DNA from: Echinostoma caproni
Lineage: Eukaryota; Platyhelminthes; Trematoda; Plagiorchiida; Echinostomatidae
Reading direction: 5' to 3'
Length of the DNA: 47,709 bases
Assembly (NCBI GenBank): GCA_900618425.1
Contig: UZAN01039678.1
Coordinates: forward strand, 65,345-113,053
Under the pieces are notes generated by a model that made no database searches, was not told the origin of the DNA, and worked only from the letters and a program-made list of their open reading frames with translations. Each line of letters starts with the position of its first letter. Positions within the stretch are counted from its first letter, which is position 1. Made by a program: the position numbers and the translations under genes. This document shows, one piece after another, positions 37,301-43,857 of the stretch.

Positions 37301-40300
37301 CAATAGGAAATTCAGCGTTTCTGAAAATACGGTTACCGGTATTAGTATATTCACGGGTTACGGGAATAAAATAAAGAATAATAAAAAATGAAACAATAAA
37401 ACCAGCTGGCAAATTTACCATTGTAACAGAATGTATCCATAAGGTAAACAACAATTACTCAGGAGGTTTTTCTCCATGTGTTTAATGATAGTGTGATAGC
37501 TCATGCTCGGTGACATCATCCAGAGCAGACAAAAGTTCCTAATTTTGGTCGATATCATAATTTATTGAATGATATTTTTTGGGTGCATCCTAAATTAACA
37601 CAACTGCTATCAATGCCGTTATCATCTTAGCTACTAAGATTATCAATTGAATACACATTGTGTAGCGATTCATATTGATTGAGATATTTGTCTAATTTAA
37701 AATGACGTCAGAATTGAGAATAAGACTCCCACAGTACAAACGAGAGCATAGAAAAATCTACTTTCCACAGTTGCATTGCTTCAGATGGTTACTGAGCCCC
37801 ATTAGTAAGGACCGAATAAAATATGACGATTTTCCTTTGACCACCGTATGGAACATTTCGGAAAACCAGAAACGGTGTATGCCGAAATATTTGCAGCATA
37901 TTTATGTATGCTTTGAGCCCATTTTTAGCTTTGCAATATTTAGCTTTGTACGGCGAAAAGAGCTTTGCGGGCGTTATTACTTCACTAATGCTCCTAAATA
38001 GTTTGAACACTGCAAGAAACTTCTCAGAATGCTTTCGTATTTTTTCATCGGTAATTCAATTAGATTTTCTCCATAATTGCTTCTCTTGTAGGAGGATGAG
38101 ATTCCAGATTCGCTAGTCCCAGTATCAAAAGTTATTTCATAAACAATTTCTCATTAAGTACAAAAAATAACCAGAAATCGGCACGGCCATTAATAAAGCT
38201 CACTAGGGCGGCATGAACATATCCACAAGCAACAGATGGATGTAAAATTTTAGGTATTATACGATATCCAAAAGGGTTTTACATTGCTGGTACTGAACAA
38301 TCGCTTGAACTGTATAACTACAGTCCGTTTGTGGTATTTCATTTAAAACCACAGTACGTCTTTGGCAGCCTATTATATTTAACATTACGTGAAATTCAAC
38401 CGGATGATATTCGCTTCACTTTAGTGGTAAGCATTTGCAAATTTTGGCATTACCTGCTTCCCAGTTAATAATACTAAGTTTATACCATTTACAAACTCGT
38501 GGTCTGTACAACTGTTACCAACCTTTCTCTCTCTCATAGTATTTCATCCTATCTGAGTTTTATCTTTCCAACTACATTCTTTCATGTTCTATATTTTTAT
38601 CGATTAATATCCCTAAATAACTCCATTTATTCCATTCTGATACCAGAATTACCTATGCTGGAAACATTATGCATTCAGAATAACCGCCCCCGGGGCTTCT
38701 AATCGCATCACAAAATTGTCCCATTCGCCCGGTTGAGACAGCACCCGTTGATCATGATGCGGCGGTGCTTGCTGTTTGCATTTGCGGATCCCAACTTGTT
38801 GTTTTCACCACACACCCGCAACAGTGCTGACGAGGCACGCATTCCAATTGGACATCGTTTTCACTCCTTTTGAGCTCAATTCCGCCGTCTTCCCACTGAA
38901 ATGATCCCTCTTATAATTATTTTATTGCTTTCATCATTTCCGTCACAAATTCTTCTAATCACCATCCATCAAAACGAATCTATGGCGGAATAAATCCGTC
39001 AACCAGTGTAAAAAATCGAATTTCCCAGCCGTATAATCACGCTCTGCATTGCATTCATTCGGGTTTGTTTCTTCCATAGCCACTGCGAGCGTTTACAGTT
39101 TGCACTCTCTAATCCCTATAGATCCGAAAAGAACACGTTTAGAGACTGGTTTCGTTTGTTTCAGAAATAAACCAATGGAATTTTTCTATCGTTGGCGTCA
39201 CAAACAATGGCTGAAATCATATATCTGTTTCTCGTAAGCCTTGAGAAATCGCTGGTCAGTCATCTGAAAATAAGAGAAACAAGCTGTACAACGGAAGCCC
39301 TAGTTGCTTCTATTGGCCCTCTCTGGTAGCGGGAAACTCCGATACATGACAACAGCTATCTGCAGCTTTTTTCTTCGACATTGTCTCACAGAAACCATTC
39401 ATATATCTTTTTTGCCCGGGGCGAAGAAGTAGTCGGAAGTTTGTTTCCTTTGATTTTCCCTCCGATCTGTCTTCTTCTCAATTCCTTTCCTCCTTTCGAC
39501 GCCAATTTGCATATGTTGAGTTATTCAAAGAATACCATGAGATGGGTTTATCAAGTGAATTAAATATTCAATATAATTAAACTATCTGGTTCAAAAGTAT
39601 TCCATCCATTGTTCTTGAAACTTCAAATTGGCTTTCTGTCTTCGACGCTGATTTTCTTTTCCTCTTGCTTAGGAACTTTGGTATCTAGTGATAAGCAGCT
39701 CGGAACAGTTCGGTCTTTATGAATATTGCTAAATTTTTTCACTGTATCTCATAGGCTATGGTATCACTAATTTGGGCCCAACTGCGATTACATGTTGAAA
39801 AATACTGTTTACTGATCACTCCCCAATAGCGGTATGATTTCCGTTGTTTCACCAGTCACGAGCTGACTGTTTTCATCCAGTTCTGATCCCTACGTCTCAG
39901 TTGTTTAGGCTATCGATTGATACATCTGAAGATTTGTTCATGAATGGTATCGTGATGTACCGGCTAAATTACCCATCAAATGTTCCCGCTTGAGCTCGTA
40001 TCACGGAGTTCCATTCGTCTATATGATAACAGTAACCTGGAAATGTATCCTGCTAAAGAAATCCCCTACTAAACACTAGCGGTACATTCCTTCTCCTTTT
40101 TTCGCTATTGGCCTTTTCACCACACCATTTCTCACTCATGCGCGTGCATCTTGAATGAGATTTACCTGTAAGCCAATTGCCATACCGATGAAATGAACAT
40201 CTGTTGGTCAGTTCCTGTTCCTTACCGCGGAGATTACGTCTAGTTCCACTTTTACCTCGGGGTTCTGCTCCTTTGCTATTAATTTTACCCAAACTGTTTC

Positions 40301-43300
40301 CTAATTCATCCAAGCAAATCTCAGGTTCAAACTGTTACCCACTCTTATCTAGCGACAATAAATGAATTGCATTCTTCCTGTGCATCGTATACTGCAAAAC
40401 CATGGAACACTAAGCTTCTCGTATGTGATACTCCTCGGCATAGTTCTAATCATTAAAAATTCCAAATCAAGGGATCAGTTATCACCCATCTCACGATATT
40501 CATTAGATCAAGTTTACCAATTTTCGTGGGTACATACACGTGTGCACTATAAAAGCTTTAGCTCACACATACCATACCAACAGAACCTTTCTCTACTTCT
40601 ACTTTGATGTCAGTGATCTACACGGATTGAATAAAACCAAGCTTGCAATTTGGATTATCTAAAGTCTGATCCAAATCCTCATAATCACACGTTTTCTCCC
40701 TAAATAAAATATACATATATATATGCTTGAGAAGTATGTACATGGACGTTTCCAGTGAATTAAATGACCAAGTACATTTCAAAAACCTGTAATGGTAATT
40801 AACGTATAGCTACTCACGTTTTCGTTATGTCTATATGGATGTTTGAACAATCAGAAATTAAATTAGTTAGTTGTCACACATGGTCAAGAATTTTTACTCA
40901 TATGCAGTGTCAGGAAAATGCATTTATACCCTCCCCCTCTGGAAAATAGATAACTTCATTGATTTTTCTTTCTCATCCAAAGTGGGAGGCGAGTTCTTCC
41001 AATGAGATTAAACAAATTTTCACACAAGCAAAAGCAGTATTTCAAAATAGCATGCAATTGAAGTGAGTGAGTGCGCTGGTCGACAAAACATGGAGCGAAA
41101 ATGGAACAGAGCATGTGATGAAATCAAAATGGACCTGGACAAAGCGGTTACGACCTACAGGAAAGCATTACGACAATTAAGCATCAGGTAAGAGAATGTT
41201 CTCAGTTGCACTGCCATCTGTTGTTCGGACAGAGTAATTACCTGCCCATATTGTGAGAATGTCGTGGGAGAAGGAAAGTTTCTTTTGTACGAGCTAATTT
41301 TTATATGGGTTTGCATCCTACGATTAGCTTAATGTGTTCACACACGCAACGTTGTGCATTAGTAAGCAATGATCCCTTGAGTCTAATGAATTTGATTCAA
41401 CTGGGATGTGATTGAACTGATTCCGATGTTAGTATTGCAATTTTGGAAACTAGCATATCCATAAATCTGGATAATGTAACTCCAGTAAAATACTGCAAAT
41501 CGTAATTGATCTGTAAATACTTTAAATGACAGTTTCACTAAAGAATATAATATTTCCAAGTTTCTCTATTGACTAATGATTCTCCAGTTTAACTCCTACC
41601 TCCCTTTGTTTTATTTAGTCTATAAATGCTGTGAGAACAAACCTGTGAGGTTAATTTCTTGTAATCTCCAAGATTCAAAAAGAAAATTATATTATTTTGT
41701 CACAGTTTTGCGATTTTAATATGACAAAATCAGACACTAAGTTTAGCGAATACCTATCACCTAAAATGATTCAGAGGAACTCTCAATAATCTAATGGCTT
41801 TATAATAAAATTTTGCTTTATAGAGTGGATCGCATCTTGCTACCTCAAGTACCACGCTTGCAACACACAAAGCTTACCAAAATAAGTTAGTGCAGAAAAG
41901 CTGCGAAATGTTTAAATTGAAAACCTGTATTGTACTTAAATATACGTTGTATTGGATAGAAAACAATGTGTACATACAAAGGAATCGGCTGAACATTCTC
42001 CTGTTACTCTTCTAAAGGAATCAATCAAAACATTTATCGCCATCCTTTCGTACCACTTGATTTAGCATAGAGAATGAGAAATTCAGAGATGGTGTTGTCT
42101 TTTCGCCAAAACACACTACAGCTACTCAAGGATATTTCACAGGAACGAACATCGGGGTAATTCAATCAACAAACCCCGGTTGATGAACTGTTGTTAACAA
42201 GATTTTCGGAACTTATTGTCACATGTAAGTCTTTCGAAACAATTCTTCCGAATTGCTTTCCCCGATTGGCCAACTATCTCTCCGCATTTCATACATTTCT
42301 GGTCCTCCTTTCCCGTTCACCGCAACATGACCTAACTGCTTGCTATTAATCCACGGAGCATTTTGCGCAAACCCTCATCGAAATAGCTCGTGATCTGCCA
42401 CATCGCTTTCAATGGTGGTTGATTGTTGTCTAGTCTGTTGTTTGCCACAATTCCGGCGTACAATGCGGTTCTCAGACTAAGCCCTGAACAATCAACGGCC
42501 TCGTGAACTGACTGGAATTTCAGGTGCACAAGTGTTTCTCTGTTTGTGTTTTTCTAACTACACGGACCAATCGCATTTCACCTCACAAATTATGTTCCCT
42601 GATTATTTTGTGTACGGTTATGGTGACCTTGTCATTGATGACGTACAAAATGCGTTACAATTAGCATTCAGGCAACCGTCAGCGTTACACCCATTTGTGC
42701 CCCCTCGCTTCCCTATCCATTTCCTATGACTTCATTAACCGCCGAACATATTGCAATAACCATTGCATAAAATGCTGGAGTCATCGAGTTATTTATCGAT
42801 TGATTGATCCATCGATGTGTAAATGCTTGATTGCACCAAATGAAAATTAACTTGGTTTCTCTTCTTATTTATCTTGCATGATTGGGAATATTAATAAATG
42901 GCTTATTTTTGTCTTTCTAGGAAAATGCCTCTCAGATCATGTAATATCATCATTCATGTTAGAGCTTGGCGAGCATAAAATCGTTCTTCCGTTGCGCACA
43001 GTATATCCTTAGGGATTGGTTTGGAGATATAAGTGACTAAATGCCTTCCTTAAAGTAGACTTATTCTTGCTGTCCAAAGAGCGGGGGTCTTCACAGGAAT
43101 ACCTTCTATCCATTCACTAAATAATTTCAAAGAGCTTGCATTGAATAACGCACGTTTTGATCAAACACAGCATTATGGCTTTGTATCTTTTTGGATGTCT
43201 CGCAACGGAGGCAAACAGTTTGTCGATTGTTGCAACATGAATATTTCCTACCAACGCCTTCATTTGCCAGCGATCGGATGAACAAACTGGTTCTCAGGTG

Positions 43301-43807
43301 AACAATTCACAAAAAGAATTTCATTGAGCCAAGAGAACAATGAACGACTCGGTAAACTGACCACAATTTTCAGTCCACAGACTCTATTTTGTTTGTGACG
43401 TTGTGTTCACGCTGACCGATCTCTCATTTTACCACGCCAATTGCGTTCACTGATTATGCTTACGGATGTGGTGGCCTCATCACGGAGTGCATACAAAATG
43501 TGTTTCACTTACCATTGAGCCAATCACCGCAAAATTGTTTAAATATTTCCAGGTCAACCCGGCATATTCCATTTTGTTGTTCACACTGTCGGACTCCGTC
43601 CAGGCAATCCTTAGTCCCGGATTGTGAGAGAATCGGATTTGTTTGTGATAGGCCGTATATTTCTTGACCCCCTCGGCCAGCTCGGCTTTGATGATTAGTC
43701 TGTGACTGCGGCAGACGTATGTTCGCTCGAATATCCCAGTCTGTTGGGGGAAGTTGTAGTGCGCCGATTAGGCGTAACCACGTCCAGAGATAAATATACA
43801 GCCACAT
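10094..43807 (-). CDS. GDNF family receptor alpha-like (GFR-like) receptor, ten-exon gene
   Basis: Seen: ten exons (43807-43513, 34540-34172, 33779-33473, 32319-32180, 29478-29260, 28066-27742, 23850-23618, 17746-17294, 15321-14966, 10324-10094) join in frame to about 975 codons, with GT/AG borders throughout. After a signal-like start come four repeats (residues about 68-158, 291-369, 449-527, 538-628), each with ten cysteines in the order C-x6-C-x5/6-C-x10-C-x4-11-C-x5-7-C-x15-21-C-x-C-x6-21-C-x10/11-C. Known: this is the pattern of the GDNF/GAS1 domain of GFR-alpha co-receptors, which sit at the cell surface and present ligand to a signalling receptor such as RET. Vertebrate GFR-alphas have three such domains; this has four. 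Inferred: an invertebrate GFR-like receptor whose ligand and partner are unknown. The C-terminal 350 residues are not recognised. The first eight exons are strong; the last one is tentative. Confidence 0.8.
10395..11350 (+). mobile_element. Internally deleted EN-RT retrotransposon, family A-like
   Basis: An endonuclease piece near 10395-10545 reads LNMD, a stop, then PKLADLSLIPT and GNTLSDKIITNRSN. It is followed by the endonuclease-RT linker (FFNLCCPVKTV near 10770, ALRRQKEQAF near 10822). The sequence then jumps to the RT C-terminus (VVFPGLIKKDFIILR near 11017, DPSHAFNSDL and VPYPARILTD to about 11320). The linker and FPGL segment match the element at 577-3272, so the family is the same or close. 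The catalytic RT core is absent. Frameshifts are present. Confidence 0.65.
12058..12058. other. Ambiguous base
   Basis: Single N in the draft sequence. Similar isolated Ns lie at 12418, 14419, 36541, 45516 and 45675. Confidence 0.95.
13023..13388 (-). pseudogene. Reverse transcriptase N-terminal part of family B element
   Basis: A 121-codon open fragment carries reverse transcriptase motifs in order: WKQGIISPVYKGG, YYRPVTLLPVFCKV, AQHGFRRRRS and DLGLSKAFDQV. The usual first catalytic Asp (LDLSKAFD) appears as LGLSKAFD, that is D to G, so the enzyme is dead on that ground alone. The frame breaks after LLRKLHK and resumes in another frame toward the FADD motif. Confidence 0.75.
13506..14265 (-). 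pseudogene. Endonuclease part of family B element
   Basis: Two frames (14265-14059 and 14039-13506) cover the apurinic-type endonuclease and following linker: VRMSQRDIDLIG, IMGEFNCPN, YPLYNFVKAPKRFRA, SVLDLVLANEELLVE, and SYHAVLTFDY where the usual motif is SDHxxL. Substitutions at GDFN (GEFN) and SDH (SYH) hit expected active-site residues. The copy is broken. Confidence 0.65.
14966..15321 (-). CDS. GFR-like exon 9: unrecognised C-terminal domain
   Basis: The acceptor TTCTATCTGCCAAG opens with AT, completing Asn from exon 8. It encodes 119 residues (781-899) with one cysteine (835) and one NTT sequon. The pattern of alternating hydrophobic residues (for example LLDMATLLETV and LTYFIVVTAL) looks like a folded alpha/beta domain rather than noise. 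The donor GATGAG then GTGAGT (14965-14960) is strong, phase 0. I recognise no family. It may be part of this gene, as frame and splice sites suggest, or the first seen exon of another gene. Confidence 0.6.
15516..15564 (+). repeat. 49-bp direct repeat, left copy at gap
   Basis: Identical to 16005-16053, flanking the N gap. It is either the same contig end represented twice or a true tandem repeat. Confidence 0.9.
15565..16004. other. Assembly gap, 440 N
   Basis: A run of N with no sequence. All open frames drawn through it are artefacts. Confidence 0.99.
16005..16053 (+). repeat. 49-bp direct repeat, right copy at gap
   Basis: Identical to 15516-15564. Confidence 0.9.
17294..17746 (-). CDS. 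GFR-like exon 8: Cys-rich tail with polyglutamine and polythreonine tracts
   Basis: The acceptor CTCGATTCCAG opens with CC, completing Ala directly after the last cysteine of domain 4. The 151 residues contain ten cysteines (632, 664, 668, 670, 674, 679, 749, 759, 761, 769) that do not follow GDNF-domain spacing. They flank a low-complexity middle: HQQQQ and QQQQQ runs (about 684-698) and a Thr run (about 724-741), which suggests an extended, possibly O-glycosylated stalk. The end has CAC and then VYCT, a small Cys cluster I cannot assign. The donor is TTAAAA then GTAAGC (17293-17288), phase 1. Confidence 0.7.
17747..23617 (-). other. GFR-like intron 7
   Basis: GTGAGT donor and ATTCCAG acceptor, phase 1. 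It contains a short AAT run near 19758-19785. Open frames at 19793-20362 on both strands have no recognisable product. Confidence 0.6.
19758..19785 (+). repeat. Short AAT microsatellite
   Basis: Repeated AAT units, slightly interrupted, inside intron 7. Confidence 0.7.
23618..23850 (-). CDS. GFR-like exon 7: remainder of GDNF domain 4
   Basis: A strong acceptor (pyrimidine tract ending CACCTTACAG) opens with T, completing Asn. The exon carries cysteines 562, 569, 576, 592, 594, 616 and 628, with the QCRC hallmark, finishing domain 4. It contains sequons NST and NLS. The donor CAGAG then GTGAGT (23617-23612) is strong, phase 1. The open frame continues upstream of the acceptor to 24005, but that part has no domain pattern and is intron. 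Confidence 0.82.
23851..27741 (-). other. GFR-like intron 6
   Basis: GTGCGT donor and CCTTACAG acceptor, phase 2, interrupting domain 4 between its third and fourth cysteines. No other feature seen in almost 3.9 kb. Confidence 0.65.
27742..28066 (-). CDS. GFR-like exon 6: complete GDNF domain 3 and start of domain 4
   Basis: The acceptor CCTTGTCGCAG opens with AT (Asp). One exon holds all ten cysteines of domain 3 (449, 456, 462, 473, 479, 485, 507, 509, 516, 527), including GCFC, and, after only ten residues, cysteines 538, 545 and 551 of domain 4. The tight packing of domains 3 and 4 resembles the adjacent D2-D3 unit of vertebrate GFR-alphas (family knowledge). The donor is CTGCAA then GTGCGT (27741-27736), phase 2. 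This is the clearest single exon for family assignment. Confidence 0.85.
28067..29259 (-). other. GFR-like intron 5
   Basis: GTACGT donor and GTCGCAG acceptor, phase 1. It contains a tRNA-like repeat at 28870-28938 on the minus strand. Confidence 0.65.
28860..28940 (-). repeat. tRNA-derived SINE or tRNA pseudogene
   Basis: On the minus strand, CATAGCTAGGCGGTAAGG resembles box A and CAGTTCGAGTCCT resembles box B, spaced as in a tRNA with a variable arm (Ser/Leu-like). The anticodon arm is malformed, so it is not a working tRNA. Sequence beyond box B (ACGGACACGAAACG and on) may be the SINE body. Confidence 0.6.
29260..29478 (-). CDS. GFR-like exon 5: inter-domain linker
   Basis: A very good acceptor (a T-rich tract ending TATTTAAG) opens with AT, completing Asp from exon 4. 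The 73-residue stretch is polar and cysteine-free, with one sequon (NRT), and separates domains 2 and 3. The donor is CGTG then GTACGT (29259-29254), phase 1. The length of 219 bases is phase-symmetric, so the linker could be a cassette exon. No motif is recognised. Confidence 0.7.
29479..32179 (-). other. GFR-like intron 4
   Basis: GTAAGT donor and TATTTAAG acceptor, phase 1. AT-rich; open frames inside (for example 30651-30860, 31126-31338) show no family resemblance or splice support. Confidence 0.65.
32180..32319 (-). CDS. GFR-like exon 4: second half of GDNF domain 2
   Basis: This 140-base exon is easy to miss because its frame lies between two longer overlapping open frames. The AG at 32321-32320 followed by A completes an Arg codon from exon 3. 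It encodes the remaining five cysteines of domain 2 (327, 343, 345, 357, 369), including SCTC with a spacing like the HCTC of domain 1, and ends RNKCV. The donor GTTG then GTAAGT (32179-32174) is strong, phase 1. The acceptor pyrimidine tract is only moderate. Confidence 0.75.
32320..33472 (-). other. GFR-like intron 3
   Basis: GTATGT donor and CAAAG acceptor, phase 2, interrupting domain 2 between its fifth and sixth cysteines. No other feature seen. Confidence 0.65.
33473..33779 (-). CDS. GFR-like exon 3: N-glycosylation-rich linker and start of GDNF domain 2
   Basis: The acceptor TTTATCTCCACAG opens with AA, again completing GAA. About 69 residues of Asn/Thr-rich linker contain five N-x-S/T sequons (NMT, NVS, NTS, NLT, NTT), suggesting a glycosylated extracellular spacer. 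The start of domain 2 follows with cysteines 291, 298, 304, 315 and 320. The donor is CTGAG then GTATGT (33472-33467), phase 2. Reading on past it gives no further domain pattern, which supports this donor. Confidence 0.8.
33780..34171 (-). other. GFR-like intron 2
   Basis: 392 bases, GTGAGT donor and CTCCACAG acceptor, phase 1. Nothing else seen in it. Confidence 0.75.
34172..34540 (-). CDS. GFR-like exon 2: second half of GDNF domain 1 and linker
   Basis: The acceptor CATTGCTTAG precedes AA, completing the split Glu codon from exon 1. The exon gives cysteines 105, 113, 130, 132, 146 and 158, including the hallmark HCTC (C-x-C) of GDNF receptor domains, which closes domain 1. A polar linker of about 63 residues, rich in Pro, Asn and acidic residues, follows. 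The donor is GAAG then GTGAGT (34171-34166), phase 1. The length of 369 bases is a multiple of three (phase 1 to phase 1), so the exon could be skipped without a frameshift. Confidence 0.8.
36341..36415 (+). repeat. tRNA-derived SINE or tRNA pseudogene
   Basis: GCAGCCGAGTGGTAAAGG matches box A and GGGTTCGGATCCT matches box B, about 40 bases apart. The acceptor and anticodon stems do not pair well, so this is probably a SINE head and not a functional tRNA. It lies in intron 1, antisense to the receptor gene. Confidence 0.6.
41090..41890 (+). CDS. Possible nested two-exon small protein (54 aa)
   Basis: Exon 1 runs 41090-41187 and exon 2 runs 41824-41890. The ATG has a good context (A at -3, G at +4). 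Exon 1 gives 32 charged, helix-prone codons (MERKWNRACDEIK, LDKAVTTYRKALR) ending at CAG then GTAAGAG. An intron of 636 bases ends in TTTTGCTTTATAG. Exon 2 keeps the frame (Arg across the junction) for 21 codons (RVDRILLPQVPRL) to TAG. It lies antisense in intron 1 of the receptor gene. No family is recognised and no clear polyadenylation signal follows; it may be fortuitous, or part of a longer gene. Confidence 0.3.
42338..42520 (-). CDS. Uncertain exon-like open frame
   Basis: After an acceptor-like AAATTCCAG at about 42515, a frame of about 60 codons (SVHEAVDCSGLSLR, then PLKAMWQITSYFDEGLRKML) reaches a stop near 42332. The composition looks protein-like, but the frame does not fit between receptor exons 1 and 2 (a phase-1 join hits a stop), and I recognise no family. 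Part of it overlaps the local duplication. Confidence 0.2.
42483..42690. repeat. Diverged duplicate of the exon 1 donor region
   Basis: Aligns over about 190 bases to 43337-43530. Shared blocks include CTGATTAT, GTACAAAATGCGTT against GCATACAAAATGTGTT, and the codons around the end of exon 1. The donor GTAAGT of exon 1 reads CTAATT here, so this copy cannot splice. Confidence 0.6.
43337..43530. repeat. Duplicated segment containing the exon 1 donor (intact copy)
   Basis: Partner of 42483-42690. It includes the last codons of receptor exon 1 and about 170 bases of intron 1. Confidence 0.6.
43513..43807 (-). CDS. GFR-like exon 1: signal peptide and first half of GDNF domain 1
   Basis: The frame starts MWLYIYLWTWL, a hydrophobic signal-peptide core, followed by a polar stretch and then cysteines 68, 75, 82 and 93 of the first ten-Cys domain. 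The donor is excellent: AATG then GTAAGT at 43512-43507, leaving phase 1. An in-frame ATG six codons upstream (43825) would add MPRLQI, giving a more typical charged n-region. A TTTGCAG just before 43810 could instead be an acceptor joined to a non-coding 5' exon. I cannot choose between these, so the 5' end is uncertain by about 18 bases. The phase-1 end joins exon 2 as codon GAA. Confidence 0.75.
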
Positions 43808-43857
43808 AATCTGCAAACGAGGCATAAATATGAAAGAGAAATTTCTGTAAATCACAC

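Larger units (their letters stand above)
34541..43512 (-). other. GFR-like intron 1 (about 9 kb)
   Basis: GTAAGT donor and TTAG acceptor. It contains the candidate nested gene at 41090-41890, the tRNA-like SINE near 36.35 kb, and the decayed duplicate of the exon 1 border near 42.5-42.7 kb. The rest is AT-rich with no further coding signal I can support. Confidence 0.65.
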
